From NCBI GenBank assembly GCA_002338655.1, contig DDIU01000015.1, forward strand, positions 62,001 to 126,000: a DNA stretch of 64,000 bases, given 5' to 3'. This document shows, piece by piece, positions 25,691 through 33,776 of the stretch. A program made the position numbers and the translations under genes. The stretch's first letter is position 1, and each line of letters starts with the position of its first letter. The notes below the pieces were generated by a model that worked only from the letters and a program-made list of their open reading frames with translations, had not been told where the DNA came from and did no database searches. Source of the DNA: Flammeovirgaceae bacterium UBA1842. GTDB taxonomy: Bacteria > Bacteroidota > Bacteroidia > Cytophagales > Cyclobacteriaceae.

Positions 25691-27027
25691 TTGCATTCAA
25701 TATAATATTCCGGGACGGTGCGGAAGACAAGTTTACGGTATCAGAATCGACTCATGAGAAGAATATTTTCATTCCGGCCGAAGATGCCCATCAATCGGAT
25801 AAAACCCTCTCAGAAAATATCTACCGGATTTTTGAGCAAAAAAAACTAACTCCATCGGATGAAGCATTGGAATTACTGAATGCAGCAGTATCAGTATACA
25901 CTGCGGATCAACTAGTTTCTCGTGATACTTATGGATTTGACAACTGGAGCCGATATTTCAAATTGTATCTACCAGTAGTGGATCATGAAAAATGGCAGAC
26001 AGCATTAGAAGACTTGCAAAATGCACTAAATTTTTTAACTGGCGATTATTGGGAAATATTTCTGAGAAAGCGATCTGCTAAGGAAAAAAATGACAATGCG
26101 CATGTTGTAAAAACAGTATCAAAAGTATCACTGCTTTCGGGCGGTCTAGATTCATTTATTGGAGTAACAGATCTTTTGGCGGAGGGAAATGACATAGCTG
26201 TGGTAGGGCATCATAAATCGCAAGGTTATGAAAATTCAGCTCAAGAGAGCTTAATTCAAACATTAAGAAAAGAGTATTCTGATAAACATATTGAAGAATT
26301 TCTTTTTAATGCCCAACCGGTTCAGAAACACAATAAATACGGAAAAGAGTCTAGTTCTCGGGCAAGATCAATATTATTCATAGGATTGGGCATTGCAGTA
26401 GCTAGTGCTTATGGTAATGAAATCCCGCTTTATATACCTGAAAACGGCTTAATTTCATTAAATATCCCACTAACATCCTCAAGGATAGGTAGTTCAAGCA
26501 CACGCACCACACATCCGCATTTCTTAAATACCCTGGGTAAAGTATTGAAAACTATTGGAGTAGGAAATGAAATAATTAATCCTTACCAGTTTTTGACCAA
26601 AGGTGAAATGATTAAAAATTCAAAAAACCGAGCCCTAATAGAGAAATATTATAACGAGACAGTATCATGTGCTCATCCCAATGCTGTCCATATCAATATT
26701 GCACGCAAAAATGATGAAAAGCATTGTGGTTATTGTACGCCTTGTATTATTAGACGTGCGGCATTAAAACATGCAAATCTCGATAGAGATGATCACTATG
26801 TGTTCAAGATCAATCAAACTCAACCTCCCTACACGGACGATATAGGGCGCGATTACCGGGCATTTCAGATGGCATTAAGTCGTCTGAAAAATAATAAGCC
26901 AAATCTTTCATTTCATGTTCTTCGATCCGGACCGCTTCCCAATAAAAAAATAGATTTATCCAAGTACATTGGGATTTACGATCGGGGGATGAAAGAAGTA
27001 GATAACTTTCTAAATGCTCAATCATGA
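25687..27027 (+). CDS. qatC: QatC, QueC-like protein of the Qat system
   Basis: A 446-residue protein: an N-terminal domain specific to QatC (~1-140), then a PP-loop ATPase with SGGLDS (151-156) and a four-cysteine zinc site (C328, C347, C350, C353). QueC makes 7-cyano-7-deazaguanine from a carboxylate using ATP. Here no queuosine or deazapurine DNA-modification genes are nearby, so the protein is part of the defence system, possibly modifying a protein or nucleotide. Overlaps both neighbours by four bases. Confidence 0.92.
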   Translation: MIAFNIIFRDGAEDKFTVSESTHEKNIFIPAEDAHQSDKTLSENIYRIFEQKKLTPSDEALELLNAAVSVYTADQLVSRDTYGFDNWSRYFKLYLPVVDHEKWQTALEDLQNALNFLTGDYWEIFLRKRSAKEKNDNAHVVKTVSKVSLLSGGLDSFIGVTDLLAEGNDIAVVGHHKSQGYENSAQESLIQTLRKEYSDKHIEEFLFNAQPVQKHNKYGKESSSRARSILFIGLGIAVASAYGNEIPLYIPENGLISLNIPLTSSRIGSSSTRTTHPHFLNTLGKVLKTIGVGNEIINPYQFLTKGEMIKNSKNRALIEKYYNETVSCAHPNAVHINIARKNDEKHCGYCTPCIIRRAALKHANLDRDDHYVFKINQTQPPYTDDIGRDYRAFQMALSRLKNNKPNLSFHVLRSGPLPNKKIDLSKYIGIYDRGMKEVDNFLNAQS

Positions 27028-27770
27028 ACCTGATTGACACCCATTTCCATTTAGATTTGATTAACGATCCGATAAGTATTCTGGAAAAAATTGAAAAACA
27101 GAAGATTTATACGATTGCAGTCACCAATACCCCTTCTGTTTTTCACTATACCAAAAAGATTACTGAAAATAAGAAATATGTCCGACCCGCTATAGGTCTA
27201 CATCCCGAACTTGCAGAACAACGAATACGAGAATTGTCACTTTTTAAGCATTTGATTCATGAAACTCGTTATATAGGTGAAGTGGGATTAGACAATATAA
27301 AAAAATGCTCATCGGCATCCCGTGATGCCCAGTTGAAAGTTTTCGATGAGGTAGTAAAATTAGCTCAAGAGGCTGGGAATAAAATATTAACGATACATTC
27401 ACGGGGAAGTGAAGCGGAGGTAATAGACAGAATTGGAGAAAAATTTCCCGGTAAGGTTATTTTGCATTGGTATTCAGGAAGCTTACAAAATCTTGACAGA
27501 GCTATATCCAGTGGCTTCTATTTCTCTATAAATAGTGCGATGTGCCGATCTAAAAATGGACAAAAAATAATAAAACACATCCCAATAATCCGTCTTTTAA
27601 CAGAGTCAGATGGACCATTTATTAAACTGAATAATAATGATAACTCACCATTGTATATTCAAAGCACCATAGAAAATATTGCTTCGATCCTAGGTCTAGA
27701 AAAAATTGAACTTGCCAAGACTATTTATAAGAACTTCAAAATAGCTTTAAATAGTCCATTAAAAATCTAA
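27024..27770 (+). CDS. qatD: QatD, TatD-family metal-dependent nuclease
   Basis: A 248-residue TIM-barrel hydrolase with all expected metal ligands: H7 and H9 (THFHL), E86 (GEVGLD), H125 (IHSRGS), H148 (LHWYSG) and D196 (TESDGPF). TatD proteins are DNases; QatD is the presumed effector of the Qat system. The last of four coupled genes; its stop codon overlaps the stop of the convergent Mrr-like gene. Confidence 0.92.
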   Translation: MNLIDTHFHLDLINDPISILEKIEKQKIYTIAVTNTPSVFHYTKKITENKKYVRPAIGLHPELAEQRIRELSLFKHLIHETRYIGEVGLDNIKKCSSASRDAQLKVFDEVVKLAQEAGNKILTIHSRGSEAEVIDRIGEKFPGKVILHWYSGSLQNLDRAISSGFYFSINSAMCRSKNGQKIIKHIPIIRLLTESDGPFIKLNNNDNSPLYIQSTIENIASILGLEKIELAKTIYKNFKIALNSPLKI

Positions 27771-28477
27771 ATGCCAGTGCCAGTTATCATAATTTTCATA
27801 TTGAGTATCCTCGACAAAGTTTCATTACTCAATTTCGCATGCAGGCCAGCAGTCTCAATAATTTCATATTCAACATTCCAATCGTAGCCCAATTCGCTGA
27901 GCTTGCTTACCACTGAGGCACTCGGAGATTCGTTTTCAGATATTAGGAATGCAGCGATTTCTTTTCCATACCTTCTCTCGATAAAATCGAAAATATCGGA
28001 TGGATAAAATAATCCGTTACAATAAGTCTTTGATTTTGGGCTGAAGTCTTCAACTTTCAACAAATGTGATTCTAGAGCTTCAATATTGCCTACAAAATGA
28101 GAAATCATTTCAAATTGGTCGTCATTGGATATTTTGAATAACCCAATCCCATTGGTTTTAGCGAATTCAATGGCCCCTTTTTGAAATCCCTTTGTGGTAA
28201 TCACAATACCTTTATGGGCCTTAAGTTCCACCAATACCGACTTAAAGTGGCCGATTTTTTCTCGGGTCACGTTAGAATTCCATTGTTTGCATTCCACTAA
28301 AGTGAGGTAGTGTGCATTGCCGATTTCAAAATCATAAGATAGATCAATCTCATAGCGGTTACCGGCTTCAGAAATAAGCTTTTTTCGATGCTCAATTTTG
28401 ACCTTGCCTCTTAAGTCATTTCTTAATAGCTTTTCTAAATGCTTCTTAGCAAGAAGTTCAAAATCCTCGAAATTCAT
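27767..28477 (-). CDS. Mrr-like restriction endonuclease
   Basis: A 236-residue protein. After an N-terminal helix comes the PD-(D/E)xK core: a YEIDLSYDFEIG strand supplying Asp, then LVECKQWNSNVTREKIGHF with the E-x-K pair and the Mrr-type continuation GIVITTKGFQKGAIEFAKTNGI. Mrr enzymes cut modified or foreign DNA. The C-terminal ~90 residues are probably a target-recognition part. Fourth gene of the operon sigma factor, 112-residue protein, ImmA/IrrE, Mrr. Its stop overlaps qatD tail-to-tail. Confidence 0.8.
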   Translation of the reverse strand: MNFEDFELLAKKHLEKLLRNDLRGKVKIEHRKKLISEAGNRYEIDLSYDFEIGNAHYLTLVECKQWNSNVTREKIGHFKSVLVELKAHKGIVITTKGFQKGAIEFAKTNGIGLFKISNDDQFEMISHFVGNIEALESHLLKVEDFSPKSKTYCNGLFYPSDIFDFIERRYGKEIAAFLISENESPSASVVSKLSELGYDWNVEYEIIETAGLHAKLSNETLSRILNMKIMITGTGI

Positions 28478-28513
28478 TATTCATTTATTTAGACATATAT
28501 AAGCTTAACTAAA

Positions 28514-29314
28514 TCAATCAAACCAAATTAGGCTGATAACATAACCGTATTGATCCATATAAAGGCATTGTTCGTTCAATTCCCGGTCTCCATTTTTTGC
28601 ATAAAACCAATCCTCCACATATACCGTCTCAATTTCTGAATATTTGGCATCTTCCTTTGTGAAAGACTCGCCTGCAACAGTAGTCGGTGGTAGTTTGCTT
28701 CCTACTTTGAATCGAAAGGGGTACTTGGGAAAGTCTGAACTTCTTAAAAACCACTTCACGATATTATCTTTAGATATTACCACAAAAATTTCATGAAATC
28801 CCACCTCTGCAAAACGAATAAGAGTAGCCAGTATACTTGTTTGAAATGTATCAGATAGATTAATAATTGTTCCAAATGAAAATCCCTTGCCAGGAGATGC
28901 GTCTCTAATTTTATACGATGGTATGAGAAGGCAGGAAGCAAAATAATCTGCTTCCATTTCTATCAAATTATTTCTTACCAGGTTCGTAAAAGAAGGATGT
29001 GGTTTGAACTTGCCTGACCTTAAGCCCTCACGATGTTCATCCAAAAAATAATGACCAAGCTCATGTGCCCAGGTAAATCGGCTCCTCTTCGATTGAGGTG
29101 CATTGCCACGATCAATATTTAAATGAATGTGGAATTTGGATCCATCAAATAGCAACATGCCATCAAAGAACTTTTCATAGTGATCATAATAACAAGGAAT
29201 ATCCTCTGTAAGGGCTATACTTTCGAGATCGGTAACATATCCATTTGAATAATCACGTACAATGAATTCAGTAAACTGCTCAATTTGTTTCTTCTTCTGA
29301 ATCGGTATCTCCAT
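28514..29314 (-). CDS. ImmA/IrrE-family metallopeptidase
   Basis: A 266-residue COG2856 protease. Zinc motif HELGH (84-88) and the downstream EAD glutamate (E121, MEADYFASCLL) are intact. Family members cleave repressors or anti-sigma-type regulators upon DNA damage or phage signals. It overlaps the 112-residue gene by 35 bases and follows a sigma factor, so the 112-residue protein is a likely substrate. That is an inference. The C-terminal ~100 residues are beta-rich and may sense a signal. Confidence 0.85.
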   Translation of the reverse strand: MEIPIQKKKQIEQFTEFIVRDYSNGYVTDLESIALTEDIPCYYDHYEKFFDGMLLFDGSKFHIHLNIDRGNAPQSKRSRFTWAHELGHYFLDEHREGLRSGKFKPHPSFTNLVRNNLIEMEADYFASCLLIPSYKIRDASPGKGFSFGTIINLSDTFQTSILATLIRFAEVGFHEIFVVISKDNIVKWFLRSSDFPKYPFRFKVGSKLPPTTVAGESFTKEDAKYSEIETVYVEDWFYAKNGDRELNEQCLYMDQYGYVISLIWFD

Positions 29315-29618
29315 TGTCTTGATTGCGCTTCATTTTCTTCAAAATATGTTCCGGAATGTTCTCGAAATTCCTGGCGGCCATCCTCCAGTTTTGAGTCGTC
29401 CCTTGATCTTCCACACTCCCATCTACCTGGATATTCTCAAAATCTCCTGCCATTATTTTCTTGGGATCGAGTATATCTCCTGATAACTCATGGTCATATT
29501 CTTTATACAGCTTATCAAACCGACCTAATTCACGATGATCCCTTGGAAAGAGGAAGCCAAGAGAACCAAGCCATTCATTAATATTATCGGTAGTGATATG
29601 TTTCTTATCCTTAGCCAT
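29280..29618 (-). CDS. Small acidic protein between sigma factor and protease (possible anti-sigma)
   Basis: A 112-residue soluble protein, rich in Asp, Glu and Asn, without a membrane segment or recognised domain. It opens with MAKDKKHITTDNINEWLGSL, and the C-terminal ~20 residues are strongly acidic. It overlaps the sigma gene by eight bases and the protease gene by 35, which implies coupled production. An anti-sigma or repressor role cut by the ImmA/IrrE protease is suggested by position only. Confidence 0.6.
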   Translation of the reverse strand: MAKDKKHITTDNINEWLGSLGFLFPRDHRELGRFDKLYKEYDHELSGDILDPKKIMAGDFENIQVDGSVEDQGTTQNWRMAARNFENIPEHILKKMKRNQDNGDTDSEEETN

Positions 29619-30261
29619 ATATCTCTATGTACTCCTTTATTTTTTCATTTGCCTGATGTCTGTAAAACCTGACGGAGCTCTGTGTTAGATTAAGCTCTTC
29701 TCGTAGTCTTTTTAACAAGTGCCCAGGCAGGTTATGCCCTTCTACGAAATGCGCTTCATAAGTTAAGTATATAATTCGGTGTTTTTCGGAAAGTCTATCA
29801 AGCGCCTTCTTAACAATCTCATACCGCTTTTTAAGAACTCCCCTTTTTTCAACAGCATAGCTATTGTAATCAGGCTCAGGCATTTCACAAACAATTTCTT
29901 CTTCACCGGTATAAGGAGAATTTTGCTCATTTCGCCAATTAAGCAGTTCTCTTTGGGCAATTCTGTAGAGATAAAATTTAACACCTGTATCATAATCAGC
30001 TGCCCTTGATTTTTCATGGTTATATTTAGGATATTTCCAAAAACGGTGAAAAGTTCTCTGTGATATCATGGCCGCCACATGCTTATCAAGGCCATTATTT
30101 TTACATATGACCTCACATTTTCTTACCAGATCCTCACCAAAACGAAAACAGAACACATGGAAGGCAGCTTGTGCAGCTTCTTCAAAGCCATCATCTTCTT
30201 TCATTTTGATATACTCGATGATATCTTCTGTGGTTTCGTCTTCGTATTCCTGCCAGTTCAC
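29611..30261 (-). CDS. Sigma-70 family (ECF-like) sigma factor
   Basis: A 216-residue protein with sigma2-like helices (AAQAAFHVFCFRFGEDLVRK..., ISQRTFHRFWKYPKY) and a sigma4-like C-terminus (ALDRLSEKHRIIYLTYEAHFV, then LREELNLTQSSVRFYRHQA as helix-turn-helix). The linker is longer than in typical ECFs. It is the first gene of a defence-linked operon, divergent from the YegP gene, and may switch on this operon. The target promoter is not identified. Confidence 0.75.
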   Translation of the reverse strand: MNWQEYEDETTEDIIEYIKMKEDDGFEEAAQAAFHVFCFRFGEDLVRKCEVICKNNGLDKHVAAMISQRTFHRFWKYPKYNHEKSRAADYDTGVKFYLYRIAQRELLNWRNEQNSPYTGEEEIVCEMPEPDYNSYAVEKRGVLKKRYEIVKKALDRLSEKHRIIYLTYEAHFVEGHNLPGHLLKRLREELNLTQSSVRFYRHQANEKIKEYIEIYG

Positions 30262-30349
30262 TAGGGTCTCATAAAGCTATACAAAAAAGCGTTTATAATG
30301 ATTTTGGTATAAGGGTGAGAGCATTCTTAACTTTAAAATTCAAAAAATT

Positions 30350-30703
30350 ATGCAAAATCCAAAATTTCAAGTATTCAAAAGCTCGGCCAACAGCGAATAT
30401 TATTATCGGTTAAGAGCAAAAAATGGTGAGATTATCCTGAATGGTGAGGGGTACAAAACCAAACAAGGGTGTCTGAATGGCATAGCTTCAGTCAAATCCA
30501 ATGCTCCCTATGATAGCAGGTATGATCGAAGACAATCTGTCAATGGCCAATACTATTTTAACTTAAAGGCTATCAATGGTGAAATCATTGGTCGTAGTGA
30601 GATGTATGTGACTCGATCAGGTATGGAGAATGGAATCAGTGCTGTCAAGAGGGACGCACCTACTGCACCCATTGAAGATCTAACTTTGGCAGGAGCATAT
30701 TAG
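30350..30703 (+). CDS. YegP-like protein, two DUF1508 repeats
   Basis: A 117-residue protein of two ~50-residue repeats, each with FxxKAxNGEIIxxSExYxxxxGxxNGIxxVKxxAP, the DUF1508/YegP pattern. Function of the family is unknown. It is monocistronic, between the sigma operon and the end of the virus-like operon. Confidence 0.85.
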   Translation: MQNPKFQVFKSSANSEYYYRLRAKNGEIILNGEGYKTKQGCLNGIASVKSNAPYDSRYDRRQSVNGQYYFNLKAINGEIIGRSEMYVTRSGMENGISAVKRDAPTAPIEDLTLAGAY

Positions 30704-30890
30704 TGCTCTTGTCTAATTTTTATTGAATGGATTTCTAACTAATACGATGAGTAGCTTCGTAGCCGAAGCACTTTCGGGTATCGCAACATTCCATGATGTA
30801 GAAAATCATAGTTCTCAGTCTTATTTTGAATATAATAGCATTTTTATTGATCAGCGGTTTAGCACATCACTGGGTGAGTTCTTAGGTAAA

Positions 30891-31154
30891 CTAAGGCTCC
30901 CCTAACCGCTCAAACAAAAACCTCACAATCTCCGGGCGAAGGAGCTTGGTGTGTTTGGTATAACCGAACTGCTGCAATTCCTCAAAATACATATGGATCC
31001 AGGCCGAGAAGGTTTTGGTGCAGACATGGTACATTTCGGCCAGCTCGTATTTGTAGTAGGCCTTGATTTTTGGCGCTTCTTCATCCTGGAGGGCTATGGG
31101 CATCATCCGGGATGAGGATGGTTGTGGGATGGTATGGAATCCGGTTTTTTCCAT
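30891..31154 (-). CDS. Helix-turn-helix protein closing the virus-like operon
   Basis: An 87-residue protein. The C-terminal ~55 residues (YYKYELAEMYHVCTKTF, then KLLRPEIVRFLFERLG) look like a small DNA-binding domain of the DUF4248 type seen in Bacteroidota phages and mobile elements. The same layout, with the LxPxEVxxI/F ending, occurs in the divergent regulator gene at 42283, so the two may be distant paralogues at opposite ends of the operon. It follows the upstream gene by one base. Confidence 0.6.
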   Translation of the reverse strand: MEKTGFHTIPQPSSSRMMPIALQDEEAPKIKAYYKYELAEMYHVCTKTFSAWIHMYFEELQQFGYTKHTKLLRPEIVRFLFERLGEP

Positions 31155-31155
31155 G

Positions 31156-31563
31156 TTAGTTAGTTCCCCCTCCCATTTTCTTCCAGATACTTAAGGGGAT
31201 TTCTTCACGCAGGGCAGTATCAAAGTGATAGGCTTTGATCATCCCTTCCCAAGCCGGTTTGGTTTTCAGCATTTTAAGCAGGGTTTTCAAATCAGCCAGA
31301 TCTTTGGTAGGCAAAGTATCTTTTTCGTATTTCACTTTATTTTCTAATGGCTTCAACTCTTTGGTGGTCAACTTCCGGTTCAGTCCCTTGAGTTCAATGG
31401 CGTAGTAGCTTTTGTCTTCATGCGCCTTCTGATTGAGGTACTGCTGAATCTCGCTGGCGGTGTACGCGCCTTTCCTCACCAAGCGATCATTGCGATTGAA
31501 AACCGCATAACGCTGCTTCCTATCTATTGGCTTGTTTCCCGATGTGACTACTTTCTTCTTCAT
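31156..31563 (-). CDS. Hypothetical basic protein of the virus-like operon
   Basis: A 135-residue, Lys-rich, mixed alpha/beta protein. The segment RQRYAVFNRNDRLVRKGAYTASEIQQYLN resembles GQGYAIFDSEVKASDKYRV in the neighbouring 135-residue protein, suggesting a shared small domain. Stop and start of the two genes overlap at one base. No known family; a structural or nucleic-acid-binding part is possible. Confidence 0.6.
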   Translation of the reverse strand: MKKKVVTSGNKPIDRKQRYAVFNRNDRLVRKGAYTASEIQQYLNQKAHEDKSYYAIELKGLNRKLTTKELKPLENKVKYEKDTLPTKDLADLKTLLKMLKTKPAWEGMIKAYHFDTALREEIPLSIWKKMGGGTN

Positions 31564-31970
31564 CAGTACTTTAGGATTTTAAGATCAGATTGTTTCCAGC
31601 CTTTTTTGAGCATCTGCCTGAGCGCGGTTTTCGCTTCTTTTTTCGTTCGGTACACTTTGGGCTTGGAATGCACGCGGTACTTATCACTGGCTTTGACCTC
31701 ACTGTCGAAAATGGCATATCCTTGCCCCTTTTTAATTGGTGTAGTAAGCTTTCGCCTTTTCTTTTTGGGCTTTTTGAGCAAGCGGATTGCTTCTTTCTCC
31801 GCCTCTGCAGGTGTGGTATAGATGGTGTGGACTTGTTCTATTTTCAATCCGCCCTGCACCTGACGAAAGAGTCCTGCTAGAGAATCTGGTCGGCCATCAA
31901 ACACATCGGCTTTTTCGGAATGCGGGGTTGGTTTGTATACCACATACAATTTATTAAGATCAAGTTTCAT
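31563..31970 (-). CDS. Hypothetical basic protein with two AIF-type repeats
   Basis: A 135-residue protein with an internal Lys/Arg cluster (KKPKKKRRKLTTP) and two similar halves: VVYKPTPHSEKADVF...TPAEAEKEAIRLL and AIFDSEVKASDKYRV...TKKEAKTALRQML. Each half looks like a small beta-beta-alpha unit. The second half resembles the start of the downstream protein. Overlaps the upstream gene by four bases. Function unknown. Confidence 0.6.
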   Translation of the reverse strand: MKLDLNKLYVVYKPTPHSEKADVFDGRPDSLAGLFRQVQGGLKIEQVHTIYTTPAEAEKEAIRLLKKPKKKRRKLTTPIKKGQGYAIFDSEVKASDKYRVHSKPKVYRTKKEAKTALRQMLKKGWKQSDLKILKY

Positions 31971-32194
31971 AGCTGAATGAGTTTAAGTTGTCCATTACGG
32001 TCTATATACCCCAGGGTATTCTGCGGATAGCATTCCTCCGGGATCAGCTCTTCGCCAATGGTATTACCCAAGAATCCACCCAGCAAAATGAAAGGGTAAT
32101 AGTCTTCAATTTTCAACTGTTTAGCCATCAAGAACCCAGCCATAGAGCCGATCAGAGCCAGTCCCGCCTTCTTTGTGTTTTTAGATAACTTCAT
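31967..32194 (-). CDS. Small membrane protein of the virus-like operon
   Basis: A 75-residue protein with a hydrophobic Gly/Ala-rich helix (~10-24, AGLALIGSMAGFLMAK) and a second hydrophobic stretch (YPFILLGGFLGNTIGEEL). A small protein with GxxxG-like spacing, like several others in this operon. It overlaps the upstream gene by 14 bases. Candidate virion membrane protein by context only. Confidence 0.6.
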   Translation of the reverse strand: MKLSKNTKKAGLALIGSMAGFLMAKQLKIEDYYPFILLGGFLGNTIGEELIPEECYPQNTLGYIDRNGQLKLIQL

Positions 32195-32864
32195 AGCGTC
32201 TGGAGTTAATAAAAGAATTGGCTACTACGGCTACCGATGAAGCAATCATGGAAGTCCAGGCGGCAAGGCTCAGGGTTCTTCTGCGCTCATCCCGAAAGTC
32301 AATCAGGGTCAGTGTGAAACGGTTACCATGCATACTGCGATGGATTTTGGCCAGCTTCATAAAGAATTCGTAATCTTCGGTGTTGGCAAAGACCAGGCAT
32401 CCAGCGGAGAAACTATCAATAACCTTCACTGATCCAGATTGTCTGGCTCGGTGGATATTGATCCCGAACTTACCAGTGTCAGGGGAACCGCTTTCAAACC
32501 AATTAAAAATACCTTTACGATCATAATCACGAATAACAGTAACATCTTCTACCTGAACCACCGCCTCGTAAATACCACGATGCAGTCCTATGGCATAGGC
32601 ATTCACATATTGTCCCTTCTTGAGAAAAGCTGTGCCTTGTGGATGCATAGGATTGTCAAGCCAATATTGCCCTGGATCGGTGGTAGCTTGGAACACATGG
32701 TAGACCCATTGACCCAGCTCGTTCTTATAAAACACATGAATTTCATCGTCAAAACGGTTGCTGCGGACATACTTGCTCCGGTAGGCTACGATATTGAGCT
32801 CGTAGGGCTTTTCAAAGAGCCGATAGCCTTTGCTGCGCAATATGTTTCTGGTTTTGCTGAGCAT
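32181..32864 (-). CDS. YkuD-like (L,D-transpeptidase-type) enzyme
   Basis: The ATG at 32864 overlaps the upstream stop as TAATG and is preferred over an ATG ten codons upstream; 227 residues result. GKFGINIHRA (H138) followed by SAGCLVF (C156) reproduces the His...S-x-G-C arrangement of YkuD-type cysteine transpeptidases, which act on peptidoglycan. The C-terminal ~30 residues include a membrane segment (AAWTSMIASSVAVVANSF). No signal peptide. Next to the CHAP enzyme, so entry or lysis is the likely use. Confidence 0.65.
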   Translation of the reverse strand: MLSKTRNILRSKGYRLFEKPYELNIVAYRSKYVRSNRFDDEIHVFYKNELGQWVYHVFQATTDPGQYWLDNPMHPQGTAFLKKGQYVNAYAIGLHRGIYEAVVQVEDVTVIRDYDRKGIFNWFESGSPDTGKFGINIHRARQSGSVKVIDSFSAGCLVFANTEDYEFFMKLAKIHRSMHGNRFTLTLIDFRDERRRTLSLAAWTSMIASSVAVVANSFINSRRYEVI

Positions 32865-33457
32865 TACTGATCTACAAAATCGCTTACCGCCCACACTTGT
32901 CGCTGGATTCTGCGCTTGCGATATACACCATCACCTTCTCTTGAGCCATCATCATTGGTGTTTCCTTCCACCGTGATTACCCATGTATCCTGCCATTGAT
33001 CTACAAAACCGATATGAGCCGGACGCTTGAGGCGCTCATACCAAATCAGGAACACATCCCCAACTCTAGGTGTCTGCTTTAAAAATTCACCCCTTTTATA
33101 AATCAGGTGATGCCTGCTGGCATAGCTCGGCACCCATGCACTTTTCGGATGAGCTACATCCACCTGCTGGTAACACCAGCTTACAAAAGCTGCGCACCAA
33201 CTGAATCCCGGACCAAAACCTACGGAAGCTAAATATTGCTCCACCTGTTTGCCCTGGTTTGCTCCGCCTTGCTCACGGACACCTACCTGGCTGAAATAGA
33301 CTTGCTGGAGTCTTTGCCTCATTTGATTTTTTAGCTCAGCAGTACTTGCATGCTGCTGAGGGTTGATATCAAAAGACCCTACAGGGTTCTGGCCAGCAGC
33401 ACTGCAGCAAACAAGAAAGCAAAGAAGATAAACGTAGAAAGTTTTAGCTTTTGCCAT
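32864..33457 (-). CDS. CHAP-domain peptidoglycan hydrolase
   Basis: A 197-residue protein with a signal peptide (~1-22) and a CHAP amidase/endopeptidase domain: SWCAAFVSWCYQQV (catalytic C88), PAHIGFV (H148) and VEGNTND (E164, N166). This is the usual catalytic set of phage endolysins and wall hydrolases. It starts inside the end of the upstream membrane-protein gene and is followed by the YkuD-like enzyme. A secreted, virus-type lysin is the likely role. Confidence 0.8.
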   Translation of the reverse strand: MAKAKTFYVYLLCFLVCCSAAGQNPVGSFDINPQQHASTAELKNQMRQRLQQVYFSQVGVREQGGANQGKQVEQYLASVGFGPGFSWCAAFVSWCYQQVDVAHPKSAWVPSYASRHHLIYKRGEFLKQTPRVGDVFLIWYERLKRPAHIGFVDQWQDTWVITVEGNTNDDGSREGDGVYRKRRIQRQVWAVSDFVDQ

Positions 33458-33774
33458 GATGTGATGGTGTTAAAGTCCTGAGCAAATTGTGAATCAAGAT
33501 AATGATCTGATGTCGGCCAGATCAGCTTCATGAGTATGCGTACTATTCCGTGCAAAAGGAACAGCCCGATGATAGCGAACAAGTAGATTTGAAATACCCC
33601 GGCATCATAAGTCGCGGCAGTTGGATCTATTTTTCTGAGAAACCAAGCACTATTGGCCCAGAGAAAGAGCGCTACCAGGATGGAGGATAATTCTCTCCAT
33701 ACTTTTAGGTAGTTCCATAACCACTTGATAACAGGAACCACATTTGTTTTCATCCATTGTTTGAGTTTGTTCAT
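33379..33774 (-). CDS. Membrane protein, holin-like
   Basis: A 131-residue protein with a short basic N-terminus and three predicted membrane helices (~28-46, 57-85, 108-128). It overlaps the start of the CHAP hydrolase gene by 79 bases, the classic arrangement of a holin next to an endolysin. No family signature is recognised, so the holin role is inferred from topology and position. Confidence 0.6.
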   Translation of the reverse strand: MNKLKQWMKTNVVPVIKWLWNYLKVWRELSSILVALFLWANSAWFLRKIDPTAATYDAGVFQIYLFAIIGLFLLHGIVRILMKLIWPTSDHYLDSQFAQDFNTITSWQKLKLSTFIFFAFLFAAVLLARTL

Positions 33775-33776
33775 TG

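Noticed and set aside
25687..27027. QueC of queuosine or 7-deazaguanine DNA modification
   Set aside because: No QueD, QueE, FolE or dpd genes nearby; context and the extra N-terminal domain match QatC.
30723..30905. Short plus-strand frame of 52-60 residues after the YegP gene
   Set aside because: Starts at TTG or an internal ATG, no family, overlaps the end of the HTH gene; may be chance.
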